Shown here piece after piece: positions 15,267-23,775 of a DNA stretch of 33,449 nucleotides (positions are counted from its first letter, which is position 1; each line of letters opens with the position of its first letter). Source of the stretch: an uncultured Bacilli bacterium (GTDB lineage: Bacteria > Bacillota_I > Bacilli_A > RF39 > UBA660); the NCBI GenBank assembly GCA_934101605.1, contig CAKORS010000002.1, positions 1 to 33,449 of the forward strand, written 5' to 3'. The notes beneath the pieces were generated by a model. The model made no database searches and was not told where the DNA came from. It saw only the letters and a list, made by a program, of their open reading frames with translations. Made by a program: the position numbers and the translations under genes.

Positions 15267-15640
15267 TACAAGAGATAGAAAAAAACAAAATAAAAAATTT
15301 CAAAATTATAAGTAAAGATAATCCATTTACTAAGTTTTTTGCTTATATCATAAATGATAACATAGTAGGGTTATTAGAGTTTAATCATTTATATGAACAT
15401 TTAGATATATCCTATATTTATGTTATAGAACAAGAAAGAAATAAAGATATAGCAACAAAACTATTAAAACATTTAATAGAATATGGAAAAATAAATAATT
15501 GTGAAAATATAACTTTGGAAGTAGATGAAAAAAATATAAAGGCATACAATCTTTATAAAAAATTAAATTTCAAAGAAGTAGCAATAAGAAAAAACTATTA
15601 TAAACATAGTGACGGGATACTAATGGAGTTGATATTATGA
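15263..15640 (+). CDS. rimI: GNAT acetyltransferase, RimI-like
   Basis: This 125-aa GNAT protein is probably the RimI-type acetyltransferase, which in other bacteria acetylates the N-terminus of ribosomal protein S18. It shows the GNAT core: the beta-strand DISYIYVIEQERNKDIATKLL with the acetyl-CoA loop region, then ITLEVDEKNIKAYNLYKKLNF, a strong RimI-like end motif, and the final KNYYKHSDGILMEL. The acetyl-CoA loop is diverged (ERNKDIA instead of the usual RxxGxG/A). Its place between tsaB and tsaD is common in Bacillota. The protein is shorter than typical RimI (about 150 aa), lacking part of the N-terminal region. Confidence 0.85.
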   Translation: MIQEIEKNKIKNFKIISKDNPFTKFFAYIINDNIVGLLEFNHLYEHLDISYIYVIEQERNKDIATKLLKHLIEYGKINNCENITLEVDEKNIKAYNLYKKLNFKEVAIRKNYYKHSDGILMELIL

Positions 15641-16641
15641 AAGATATTTACATACTAGGAATAGAATCAAGCTGTGATGAGACAAGCTGTTCCATTGTAA
15701 AAAATGGTCATGAAGAAATATCTACAGTTATTTTAAGTCAGATAGATATTCATACTTTATATGGAGGAGTTGTTCCTGAAATAGCTAGTAGAAATCACGT
15801 AAAAGATATTACATTTGTAATAAATAAATGTCTTAAAGATGCAAATTTAACAATGAAAGATATAAGTGCAGTAGCAGTAACATATGGACCTGGATTAATA
15901 GGATCACTTTTAGTTGGACTAGAAGCTGCAAAAACTTTAGCATATGTAAATGATTTACCATTAATAGGAGTTCATCATATAAGAGGACATATCTATGCTA
16001 ATAATATTGAAAAAGAAATGAAATTTCCTCTTATGGCTTTAATAATAAGTGGAGGTCACACTAAGCTTATTTATATGAAAGATCACTTCGATTTTAAAGA
16101 AATAGGCGGAACACTAGATGATGCAGTAGGGGAATGTTTTGATAAAGTAGCCCGTGTTATAGGAGTAGGTTATCCAGGTGGACCAGTTATAGATAAACTA
16201 GCAAAACAAGGAGAATCGACATATCATTTACCAACACCACTTCAAGATGATAGTCTAAACTTCTCATTTAGTGGACTTAAAAGTGCAGTAATAAATTTAG
16301 TTCATAATGAAACACAAAGAAACAACGAAATAAATAAAGAAAATTTATGTGCTTCATTTGAAAAAGCTGTTGTAGATTCTCTAACGACAAAAACAATAAA
16401 TGCGATGAAAAAATATAACTGCAAAAATCTTATTTTAGCAGGAGGAGTAGCAGCAAATACTAAAATACGTGAAGAATTTGAAAAATTAAGTAAAAAAGAA
16501 AACTTTGAATTTTCATATCCAAGTATGAAATATTGCACAGATAATGCCACTATGATTGCAGCAGCAGGATACTTTTTATATAAAGAAAATAAAACATCTA
16601 ATTTAAACTTAAATGGAAAATCAAGCGATATTCTACGTTAA
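15637..16641 (+). CDS. tsaD: tRNA threonylcarbamoyltransferase TsaD
   Basis: This 334-aa protein is the catalytic subunit that transfers the threonylcarbamoyl group to A37 of tRNA. It has the ASKHA/Kae1 layout: LGIESSCDETSCSIV at the N-terminus, GGVVPEIASRNHV, TYGPGLIGSLLVG, the metal-binding HxxxH in HHIRGHIYAN (His114, His118), ISGGHTKLIYM, LDDAVGECFDKVARVIG, NFSFSGLKSAV, LAGGVAANTKIR and the C-terminal metal Asp in CTDNATMIAAAG. Length is normal. It is the last gene of the tsa operon, followed by a terminator. Confidence 0.98.
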   Translation: MKDIYILGIESSCDETSCSIVKNGHEEISTVILSQIDIHTLYGGVVPEIASRNHVKDITFVINKCLKDANLTMKDISAVAVTYGPGLIGSLLVGLEAAKTLAYVNDLPLIGVHHIRGHIYANNIEKEMKFPLMALIISGGHTKLIYMKDHFDFKEIGGTLDDAVGECFDKVARVIGVGYPGGPVIDKLAKQGESTYHLPTPLQDDSLNFSFSGLKSAVINLVHNETQRNNEINKENLCASFEKAVVDSLTTKTINAMKKYNCKNLILAGGVAANTKIREEFEKLSKKENFEFSYPSMKYCTDNATMIAAAGYFLYKENKTSNLNLNGKSSDILR

Positions 16642-16647
16642 TATAAT

Positions 16648-16684
16648 AAAAAATGAAAAAAAATTAAAAAAATTTCATTTTTTT
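16648..16684 (+). terminator. AT-rich terminator of the tsa operon
   Basis: AAAAAATGAAA (16648-16658) pairs with TTTCATTTTTT (16673-16683), and the second arm merges with the T tract. The stem is AT-only except for one pair, but it is 11 bases long and well placed behind tsaD. Confidence 0.7.
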
Positions 16685-16685
16685 A

Positions 16686-16714
16686 TTGCAAAATACATAA
16701 AAGTATAGTAACAT
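16686..16714 (+). promoter_or_regulatory. Possible promoter of the tRNA cluster
   Basis: TTGCAA (16686-16691) and TAACAT (16709-16714) with a 17-base spacer lie 23 bases before tRNA-Ile. The -10 box is imperfect; an overlapping TATAGT at 16704-16709 is an alternative with short spacing. Confidence 0.4.
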
Positions 16715-16737
16715 TAATATTGCTTAAGTTTATGAAT

Positions 16738-16814
16738 GGGCTTGTAGCTCAGTTGGTTAGAGCACTCGTCTGATAAGCGAGAGGTCGATGGTTCAAGTCC
16801 ATCCAGGCCCACCA
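16738..16814 (+). tRNA. tRNA-Ile (anticodon GAT)
   Basis: Acceptor GGGCTTG pairs with CAGGCCC (one G-U), discriminator A, CCA encoded. The anticodon loop CTGATAA gives GAT. First of three tandem tRNA genes. As an ANN-decoding tRNA it is a substrate of the t6A enzymes encoded just upstream. Confidence 0.97.
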
Positions 16815-16829
16815 TTAAGTTTAATATAT

Positions 16830-16906
16830 GCCTCAATAGCTCAGTTGGTTAGAGCATTTGACTGTTAATCAAAGGGTCACAGGTTCGAGTCCTGTTTGAG
16901 GCGCCA
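16830..16906 (+). tRNA. tRNA-Asn (anticodon GTT)
   Basis: Acceptor GCCTCAA pairs with TTGAGGC, discriminator G, CCA encoded. The anticodon arm TTTGA-CTGTTAA-TCAAA gives GTT. It lies 15 bases behind tRNA-Ile, so the two are almost surely one transcript. Confidence 0.97.
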
Positions 16907-16914
16907 TTTTTTTT

Positions 16915-16991
16915 GGCCAGTTGGTGAAGTGGCTTAACACACTGCCCTTTCACGGCAGCATTCACGGATTCGAATTCCGTACTGGTCACCA
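16915..16991 (+). tRNA. tRNA-Glu (anticodon TTC)
   Basis: Acceptor GGCCAGT pairs with ACTGGTC (one G-U), discriminator A, CCA encoded. The anticodon arm CTGCC-CTTTCAC-GGCAG gives TTC. It lies eight bases behind tRNA-Asn and ends the cluster before a strong terminator. Confidence 0.97.
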
Positions 16992-17003
16992 TTTTTGAAA
17001 TTA

Positions 17004-17029
17004 AAATTCTTCGAAAGAAGAATTTTTTT
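17004..17029 (+). terminator. Terminator of the tRNA cluster
   Basis: AAATTCTTC and GAAGAATTT form a perfect nine-base stem closed by a GAAA tetraloop, followed by a T tract. Confidence 0.93.
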
Positions 17030-17067
17030 GTATTATAATTTTTTATTTTTTAAAGATTAAAAACTTA

Positions 17068-17096
17068 TTTACTTTATAAAAATAATTTGTTATTAT
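17068..17096 (+). promoter_or_regulatory. Promoter of the 1241-aa surface protein
   Basis: TTTACT (17068-17073) and TATTAT (17091-17096) have a 17-base spacer, 29 bases before the ATG at 17126. Confidence 0.5.
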
Positions 17097-17125
17097 AAAC
17101 TTATAAAGTAAGGTAGGGAAAGTGT

Positions 17126-20100
17126 ATGAATTCTAATATAAAAAAGAAAATATTAATGCTATCATCATTGACATTAGTCCTATTTGCAGGACTAGTAGCA
17201 GTAGCCTTTGCAATTTATAATTCACAAAAAGAGGGTATATTATCAAGCTTCAAATTTGGAAGTGTTGACACTGTTTTATCAAGCGACAATGATATTAGTA
17301 ATATAAGTTTAAAAGGAAGCACTCCATATAAGGTTAATCTTCTTGTTAAAAATAATTCAACCAGAAAGTTTACACCAACAATAAAATTAGCAGCCTATGA
17401 TAAAACAACAAATGAACAAATAACTGGAGATAGACTAGTATTGATACAAGATATATTGTACGATGATGAAGATTGTTCAACAAAAACTTCATCAAGTATA
17501 CACGTAAATGAAATTATAATAGAAAAAGAAGTTGACAAAGGTAATGTTGCATCAGCATTTAGATGTATGAGAGCAGATAATTCTAAAGCAAAAGAAATAG
17601 GAAATTTTTATCTAAAGGCAAGAGCTACAACGTCATCATATTATGAGTTTACAACCATAGACGCGACTAGCACTGATGAGTTGCAAATATTTCCTGGTGA
17701 TACTGTTAATATATCAGTAGGCAAAATAACATCACCAGACACAACTCAAAATAAAGAAAAGAGACCACTTATAGCAAGAGTAAAGTTAAGTGGATCATAT
17801 AATAACAATAATGACGAGGCAATCATATTAGATTATAGTAAATTTGATATAGATGAAAAATATAATTCAGAAAAAATCTGGATACAAAAAGATGATTCAA
17901 AATGGTACTATGAAGAATCGTCAGGATATTATTACTATAAAGGAGTTTTAACAACAGGCCAAACAACTGAAAGCATTATTAAACAAATAGTTTTCGGCAA
18001 AGGAGCTAAAAGTAATACTCACCAAGATGACACAATAAATATTAATTATAATGTTGAGTTCATAGATTCAGACCCTACAGTAAGGCCAGAAGATTGGCCT
18101 ACCGATGAAACACTGGGCATAACAGATAACCCAGGAGAAATTAAGATGAGTATAACAAATTGTCCTGGAACAATAGAAGTAGGGAAAACAGCACAATTAA
18201 CACTTTCTACTACTCCAGCAAACATAAAGGATAGTGCAACTTGGAATAGTAGTGCTACAGGAATATTATCAGTTGATAAAAATGGTAAGATTACAGGAGT
18301 TGCAACCGGAACAGCAACAATAACAGCAACTGGGACAAATAATCATACAGCAACATGTAATATTAGCGTTGAAAAAGCAAGCGATATAGAAGTGACAGGT
18401 GTTTCAATTTCAACATCAAAAGATAAAATAAAAGTAGGAGAAACACTAAAATTAACAGCGACAATAACACCATCAAATGCAACAAATCAAATGGTAACTT
18501 GGGATAGCAGTGATGAAGAAATTTTAAGAATAGATAATGAAAATAATAAAGAAATATCAGTAGTAGGTTTAAAACCTGGAACAGCAACAATAACAGTAAT
18601 AGCAGGTTCAGGAAAATCAGCTACAAGAGTAATAACAGTAGAACAACAAGAAATTACAGTTGATTCTATTACCCTTAATAAAACAAAACTAGAGTTAACA
18701 AAAGGAAATACAGAAAAGCTGACAGCGCTAGTTTTACCAGAAGGCGCAATAGCAACTAAAACTTGGAGTAGTTCTAATTCAAATGTAGCAACAGTAGATC
18801 AAGATGGTAATGTTACAGCAATAAATGAAGGAACAGCAACAATAATAGTAACAGCAGGCGGAAAACAGGCAAGCTGTATTGTCACAGTAAATCCAATAAT
18901 AAATACAAATAAAGCTGTAAAAATCACAGTAAATCCAACAAGTAAAACCCTTGATATTGGTAAAGGTGAAACAGTAATCATATCATCAAGTGTAACTGGA
19001 GAAGATAGTAGTAAACCTTCAACAGATAAAGTAATATATACAAGTGATAATACAAGTGTAGCAACAGTAGATTCTAACACTGGAAAGGTAGTTCCAAAAA
19101 CTAAGGGAGTAGCAGTAATAACAGCAAAAGCTGGAAATGTTTCTGCTAAAGCAACAATAACAGTAATAAATAGTAAAGAAAATGTGGAAAGTATAAGCCT
19201 AAGCAAAAAAGAATTAAACTTAAAAGTAGGCGAAGCAGAAAAAGTAATTGTAACACTAACTCCAACTGACAGTGAAACAGAAATAATATTTGGTAGTAAT
19301 GATTCTAGTATTGCTAAAGTTGAAAAAAGTGGAAAAGATATAATAATCACTGGAACAGGAGAAGGAATAGCAACAATAACAGTATCTGCTGGAGGAAAAT
19401 ATACAACATTAAAAGTAACTGTAACAAATAGTAATGAAACACCAAGTGCCGATCCAGGAGATAATGGAATAAATAAAAATGGAACAACAAATCCTAAAAC
19501 AGGAGATAAAGTAGTAGCGTATGTAGCGGTGTCGCTATTATCAATACTATTAATAACAACAACAGCAATTTTAATAACAAAAAAAGATGTAATAAATTCA
19601 AAATGTAAAAAAATAATTATAATTTCTATAATAGGATTAAGTATAGCTCTTATAGCTACAATCATATATTTAGCAAGCACATCTTTTGCATATTTTGTAG
19701 AGGATTCTAACGAATTAATATATAATGTAACAGTAGAATATGATGAAACTTTAAAAGGTGATTGGGAATATTATGAATGTGGTAGTGATTCTGATTTATG
19801 TCCAACAGGAACTATTTATATAACTGGCTATAATGGAAGTGAGGTTGATCTTACACTACCTACCGAAATAGATGGTAAAACAGTAACTGGTATAACATCT
19901 CCTAATAAACAGCCAATTCCAGGTATGAACCAAGTTACTTCATTAGTTATACCAGAAGGTTATTTAAGGATAGGTGATTATACATTCAACAGTTATAGTA
20001 AGCTTAATTCTGTATCATTACCAAATAGTTTAGAGTCTATAGGAGAAAGTGCATTTGAGGGAACAGGAATTAATTCTATAACACTACCAACTAGTCTAAA

Positions 20101-20851
20101 AAATATAATACAATACGCATTTAAAGGAACAAAAATTACCTCAATAGTAATACCTTCAAGTGTTCAAGTTATTGAGTCAGGAGTTTTCTGGAGTACTCCT
20201 ATAGAAAATGTAACAGTAAAAGGAAGATGCGGACTAGGAGAATTCTCAAATTCAGGTGGTCTAGGAGAGCTTTCAAATTCAAAAGTTACCATTGAATATC
20301 CAGATTGTAAATTTACATACACAGCTTGTGATTCCCTAACAACAGCTCAAAAAGATGAATCAGGATGTGAATCAGGAACAAATGTAATAACTGGATTTAC
20401 AGAAGAATCAACATTAGAAAATAGAGACAGAACAATACCAACAACAATAAACGGAAAATATGTTTCATCAGTTTATAATATGGGAGAAGCTTTAACAAAT
20501 TTAGCTGGTAATACTAATGTTAGATTTAAATCAGATAGTAAAGTAAGTGCCATAGGGGCAGGAGCATTTAAAGGAACCGAATCTTCTAAGAAAGTTACTA
20601 CTATAATTTTACCATCAAGTCAAAAGACCATATATGCAAATGCATTTAGTTATACAAAGTTTTCTACTATTACTATACCAGCAAGTGTTGAAACTATAGC
20701 TGGAAGAAACCTTTTCTTAGGAAACACAAATTTAAAGACGATTAATATAGAAGGAAAATGTTCAAGCGATTATTCAGTTAGTTGGAATACTCTTGCTTGG
20801 GGTAGTGATAGTAACTACGACATTAATTGGAATGGAACTAATTGTAATTAA
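17126..20851 (+). CDS. Composite Big_2 / LRR surface protein, internal NPKTG
   Basis: This 1241-aa ORF looks like two surface proteins joined in frame. Residues 1-32 form a signal peptide or membrane anchor (KKKILMLSSLTLVLFAGLVAV). Residues about 33-335 are an unrecognised beta-rich region. About 338-770 hold five Big_2 Ig-like domains, with repeated GTATITV-type strands. At 789-793 comes NPKTG, then a hydrophobic helix and ITKKDVINSKCKK: a complete cell-wall sorting signal. The frame does not stop. It continues into a second hydrophobic helix (about 829-850) that reads like a fresh signal peptide, ending STSFAYFVED, and then BspA-type leucine-rich repeats (SLVIPEGYLRIGDYTF, SVSLPNSLESIGESAF, SITLPTSLKNIIQYAF, SIVIPSSVQVIESGVF, TITIPASVETI). 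No in-frame ATG, GTG or TTG with a ribosome site restarts the second half. Two A7 tracts at 19579-19585 and 19607-19613 lie exactly at the junction. Likely roles are adhesion or matrix binding. Confidence 0.82.
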   Translation: MNSNIKKKILMLSSLTLVLFAGLVAVAFAIYNSQKEGILSSFKFGSVDTVLSSDNDISNISLKGSTPYKVNLLVKNNSTRKFTPTIKLAAYDKTTNEQITGDRLVLIQDILYDDEDCSTKTSSSIHVNEIIIEKEVDKGNVASAFRCMRADNSKAKEIGNFYLKARATTSSYYEFTTIDATSTDELQIFPGDTVNISVGKITSPDTTQNKEKRPLIARVKLSGSYNNNNDEAIILDYSKFDIDEKYNSEKIWIQKDDSKWYYEESSGYYYYKGVLTTGQTTESIIKQIVFGKGAKSNTHQDDTININYNVEFIDSDPTVRPEDWPTDETLGITDNPGEIKMSITNCPGTIEVGKTAQLTLSTTPANIKDSATWNSSATGILSVDKNGKITGVATGTATITATGTNNHTATCNISVEKASDIEVTGVSISTSKDKIKVGETLKLTATITPSNATNQMVTWDSSDEEILRIDNENNKEISVVGLKPGTATITVIAGSGKSATRVITVEQQEITVDSITLNKTKLELTKGNTEKLTALVLPEGAIATKTWSSSNSNVATVDQDGNVTAINEGTATIIVTAGGKQASCIVTVNPIINTNKAVKITVNPTSKTLDIGKGETVIISSSVTGEDSSKPSTDKVIYTSDNTSVATVDSNTGKVVPKTKGVAVITAKAGNVSAKATITVINSKENVESISLSKKELNLKVGEAEKVIVTLTPTDSETEIIFGSNDSSIAKVEKSGKDIIITGTGEGIATITVSAGGKYTTLKVTVTNSNETPSADPGDNGINKNGTTNPKTGDKVVAYVAVSLLSILLITTTAILITKKDVINSKCKKIIIISIIGLSIALIATIIYLASTSFAYFVEDSNELIYNVTVEYDETLKGDWEYYECGSDSDLCPTGTIYITGYNGSEVDLTLPTEIDGKTVTGITSPNKQPIPGMNQVTSLVIPEGYLRIGDYTFNSYSKLNSVSLPNSLESIGESAFEGTGINSITLPTSLKNIIQYAFKGTKITSIVIPSSVQVIESGVFWSTPIENVTVKGRCGLGEFSNSGGLGELSNSKVTIEYPDCKFTYTACDSLTTAQKDESGCESGTNVITGFTEESTLENRDRTIPTTINGKYVSSVYNMGEALTNLAGNTNVRFKSDSKVSAIGAGAFKGTESSKKVTTIILPSSQKTIYANAFSYTKFSTITIPASVETIAGRNLFLGNTNLKTINIEGKCSSDYSVSWNTLAWGSDSNYDINWNGTNCN

Positions 20852-20875
20852 AAGTATGAGAAATCATACTTTTTT
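20851..20875 (+). terminator. Terminator of the composite surface protein
   Basis: AAAGTATGA and TCATACTTT pair perfectly around a GAAA loop, followed by T. The first base of the stem is the last base of the stop codon. Confidence 0.92.
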
Positions 20876-20937
20876 CATTTTAAAATAAAACTATTAAAAT
20901 AAGAAAAAATATTATATACTATTAGTAGGTGATAAAT

Positions 20938-22521
20938 ATGACTGATTATGAAATATATAAAAGTATAGAAATGGAACCAATTATAGATATAGCAAAAAAA
21001 ATAAATATAGATGAAGATGAAATAGAATTATATGGAAAATATCAAGCCAAAATAAATAAAAAACCAGATGGTAAGAAAGGCAAATTAATTTTAGTAACAT
21101 CAACTAATCCAACTCCATATGGGGAGGGTAAAACCACTCTTTCAATAGGATTATGTGATTTATTAAACAAAAATGGATACAAAAGCATTTTAGCTTTACG
21201 TGAACCTTCACTAGGTCCAGTATTCGGAACTAAAGGAGGAGCAACAGGTGGAGGAATGAGTCAAATAGTTCCAATGGATAATATAAATCTTCACTTTACT
21301 GGAGATTTACATGCAATAACAAGTGCTAATAATTTAATATCAGCAGTTATTGACAATAATATATTCCAAGGCAATGAATTAAAAATAGATAAAGTTTTAT
21401 TTGAAAGATGCTTAGATATGAATGATAGAGCATTACGAAAAGTTTCATTAGAAGATAGAGTAGATCATTTTAATATCACCGCAGCATCTGAGGTAATGGC
21501 AATATTTTGTCTTGCAAAGGATCTAGATGATTTAAAAGAAAGAATAGGTAACATTTTAGTAGGAATAACTAAAGATAAAAATGAAATTTTAGTAAAAGAT
21601 TTACATTGTGAAGGAGCTGCAACAGCTTTACTTAAGGATGCATTTAAACCTAATTTAGTTCAAACACTATATCATAATCCTGCTATTGTTCATGGAGGGC
21701 CATTTGCAAATATAGCTCATGGATGTAATAGCATAGTAGCAACAAATCTTGCTATGTCTTTAGCAGATTATACAATAACAGAAGCAGGTTTTGGCAGTGA
21801 TATGGGAGCAATAAAATTTTTTGATATTAAATGTGCACAAAATGATATTTACCCTAATTTAGTAATAGTAAATTCAACTATAAGAAGTCTAATTCATAAT
21901 GGAGATGGTATTTTATCTAAGGGTATAGAGAACTTAAAATATCACATTTTAAATATGAAAAAGTTTACAGACAATGTATTAGTAATAATAAATAAATTTA
22001 ATGATGATAAAGATGAAGATATCGAATACGTAAAAGAATACTGTAAAAATTTAGGTGTAGAAGCTTTAGTAAGTAATATGTATACCAAAGGAGAAAATGA
22101 TAGTAAAGAAATAGCAGATATAGTAGCGCATCTTGCAGATAAAGAAGTAACAAGAAAATATAATATTTATAATGAAAATGATGATATTTTCACTAAAATA
22201 GAAAAACTATGTAAAGATATCTACTATGTAGATAAAATAAATTATAGTGAAAAAGTAAAAGAACAACTAAAAGAAATAAATGAAAAATATAAAGATTTTA
22301 GAATATGTATATCTAAAAACCAATATTCAATTACAGATAATCCTAAAAAACTAGGATTTCCTAAAAACAATGAAATGACAATAAGAGATATAAAAATAAA
22401 TAGAGGTTCAAAATTTATAACTCTTTTAACAGGAACTATAATAGCAATGCCAGGTTTATCAAAACATGCTAATTATTTAAATATTGATGTTGTAAATGAT
22501 GAAATAAAAGGTATATTTTAA
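20938..22521 (+). CDS. fhs: Formate--tetrahydrofolate ligase
   Basis: This 527-aa enzyme makes 10-formyl-tetrahydrofolate from formate, THF and ATP for purine and formyl-methionine synthesis, or in the methyl branch of acetogens. The P-loop region STNPTPYGEGKTTLSIGL lies near residues 54-71. Other family blocks are REPSLGPVFGTKGGATGGG, NLHFTGDLHAITSANNL, FNITAASEVMAIF, HGGPFANIAHGCNS, ITEAGFGSDMGAIKFFDIKC and the C-terminal MPGLSKHAN. It is about 30 residues shorter than the usual 556 or so, mostly in the C-terminal half. The ATG at 20938 has AGGTGAT four bases before it; the GTG at 20929 belongs to that site. It stands alone. No other acetogenesis genes are present, so a housekeeping folate role is the safer reading. 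Confidence 0.97.
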   Translation: MTDYEIYKSIEMEPIIDIAKKINIDEDEIELYGKYQAKINKKPDGKKGKLILVTSTNPTPYGEGKTTLSIGLCDLLNKNGYKSILALREPSLGPVFGTKGGATGGGMSQIVPMDNINLHFTGDLHAITSANNLISAVIDNNIFQGNELKIDKVLFERCLDMNDRALRKVSLEDRVDHFNITAASEVMAIFCLAKDLDDLKERIGNILVGITKDKNEILVKDLHCEGAATALLKDAFKPNLVQTLYHNPAIVHGGPFANIAHGCNSIVATNLAMSLADYTITEAGFGSDMGAIKFFDIKCAQNDIYPNLVIVNSTIRSLIHNGDGILSKGIENLKYHILNMKKFTDNVLVIINKFNDDKDEDIEYVKEYCKNLGVEALVSNMYTKGENDSKEIADIVAHLADKEVTRKYNIYNENDDIFTKIEKLCKDIYYVDKINYSEKVKEQLKEINEKYKDFRICISKNQYSITDNPKKLGFPKNNEMTIRDIKINRGSKFITLLTGTIIAMPGLSKHANYLNIDVVNDEIKGIF

Positions 22522-22531
22522 TAAAAAATTA

Positions 22532-22540
22532 TGTTATAAT
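22532..22540 (+). promoter_or_regulatory. Extended -10 promoter of the rhomboid gene
   Basis: TGTTATAAT contains a perfect TATAAT (22535-22540) preceded by the TGn extension, with no good -35 box. It lies 25 bases before the TTG start. The same TGnTATAAT form precedes thiI and gatC. Confidence 0.65.
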
Positions 22541-22565
22541 ATACAAATAAGTGAGGTGATATAAT

Positions 22566-23720
22566 TTGAACATGACAATGAATGAAAAAGATACAATTGT
22601 AATGAAATTACTCCATTATTTCATAACAGAAGAAAACTATACTCCGGTAATAGTGCATGGAGTTCAAAATGAAATATGGTTAGAGAACATGGATGAAAAC
22701 TATAAACTAATAAGAATAGTATCAAATTATATCCATAACAACGAACAATTTAGGTATGATGTTTTAAAAACAAAAAGTATCATAAAAACAATAAAGAAAA
22801 AGACATTCAATCTAAATATGAATATATTAAATATATTTATAGATTTAGGAGAAAATGTAAATTTACAAGATGAAAAGCATATTAATAACATATACTTAAA
22901 AGATGAAACAGATTTACAAAAATATAAATTTCTATATGAGTATTTTCCAGATATAGATAAAAAACTAACATTTTCTGAAAAAGGAGTTAATCTGTTTATG
23001 AAAATAACTGATGATATAAATAAAAAAAATAAAGAAGAAGCTATAAAAATAGATAATATATTTAAACTTAAAAAACCAATTATAACTTACATATTAATAG
23101 CAATAAATATAGTAGTATTTGCATTTGGATTATTCTTTAACAAAATGGATTTCTTAGCAAATAATTTCTGTGTATACGGACCATTAATAAAAAATGGACA
23201 ATTCTATAGATTATTAACAGGAACATTTTTACACCTTAATATAATGCATTTATTAGTAAATATGTATGCTTTATATATTTTGGGAACCCAAGCTGAAAGC
23301 TTTTTTGGTAAAACAAAATTTATAATAATATATTTATTTAGTGCCATTACAGGTAGTATGCTTTCAATGTTATTAAATGGTAATATCCCATCAGTCGGAG
23401 CAAGTGGAGCTATTTTTGGAATTTTAGGAGCAATGTTATTTTTTGGATATAACTTTAGAGTATATCTAGGAAATGGTTTATTTAGACAAATATTAAATGT
23501 TATAGTTTTAAACCTAGCATTAGCATTATTCTTAAATGGTTTTAGCCTAACTGGAGGAATAGACATATTTGGCCATATCGGAGGCTTAGCAGGAGGATTC
23601 TTAATGAGCATGGCTTTAGGATTAAAAGCTAAGACAAAACAAATTGATCATATAAACGGATTTATATTAAGTGCATTATATACAATGTTCTTAGTGTATA
23701 TGAATTTCTTTTATAGATAA
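22566..23720 (+). CDS. Rhomboid-family intramembrane serine protease
   Basis: This 384-aa protein has a soluble N-terminal domain of about 170 residues and a C-terminal rhomboid domain with six to seven helices. The catalytic Ser280 lies in GASGAIFG and the catalytic His337 in FGHIGGLAGG. The HLNIMHLLVNMYAL segment provides the conserved His/Asn loop. The layout recalls Bacillus YqgP/GluP, but no C-terminal TPR extension is present. The start appears to be TTG at 22566: AGGTGAT at 22554-22560 is five bases before it, matching the four-base spacing seen at other starts here, while the ATG at 22572 would be eleven bases away. Substrates are unknown; quality control of membrane proteins would fit the family. 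Confidence 0.93.
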   Translation: MNMTMNEKDTIVMKLLHYFITEENYTPVIVHGVQNEIWLENMDENYKLIRIVSNYIHNNEQFRYDVLKTKSIIKTIKKKTFNLNMNILNIFIDLGENVNLQDEKHINNIYLKDETDLQKYKFLYEYFPDIDKKLTFSEKGVNLFMKITDDINKKNKEEAIKIDNIFKLKKPIITYILIAINIVVFAFGLFFNKMDFLANNFCVYGPLIKNGQFYRLLTGTFLHLNIMHLLVNMYALYILGTQAESFFGKTKFIIIYLFSAITGSMLSMLLNGNIPSVGASGAIFGILGAMLFFGYNFRVYLGNGLFRQILNVIVLNLALALFLNGFSLTGGIDIFGHIGGLAGGFLMSMALGLKAKTKQIDHINGFILSALYTMFLVYMNFFYR

Positions 23721-23723
23721 TTC

Positions 23724-23752
23724 TTGAAGTAAAAATAAAAGTATTATATAAT
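23724..23752 (+). promoter_or_regulatory. Promoter of tig
   Basis: TTGAAG (23724-23729) and a perfect TATAAT (23747-23752) have a 17-base spacer, 23 bases before the tig ATG. Good sigma-A match. Confidence 0.75.
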
Positions 23753-23775
23753 ATATTGAAGTAAGGAGAAGAAAT

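Noticed and set aside
14643..15640. Use of TGA as tryptophan (Mollicutes code)
   Set aside because: TGA ends tsaE, tsaB and rimI in ATGA overlaps, with full-length proteins on either side, and Trp residues are encoded by TGG.
16738..17125. Integrated element at the tRNA cluster beside the large surface protein
   Set aside because: No integrase, no repeated tRNA 3' end downstream and no composition change were found. The surface gene has its own promoter and terminator.
18130..19440. Tandem DNA repeats or CRISPR-like array in the Big_2 region
   Set aside because: The recurring ACAGCAACAATAAC-like words encode the common GTATIT strand of each Ig-like domain. Spacing is irregular at DNA level and the units are coding.
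18799..19680. Long minus-strand ORF (293 codons) opposite the Big_2 region
   Set aside because: It mirrors the repeated Thr/Val/Ala-rich codons of the Ig-like domains, has low complexity, no ribosome site and no recognisable domain.
20938..22521. Evidence for acetogenic metabolism from fhs
   Set aside because: Fhs alone is widespread as a folate housekeeping enzyme; no other Wood-Ljungdahl genes are in the window.
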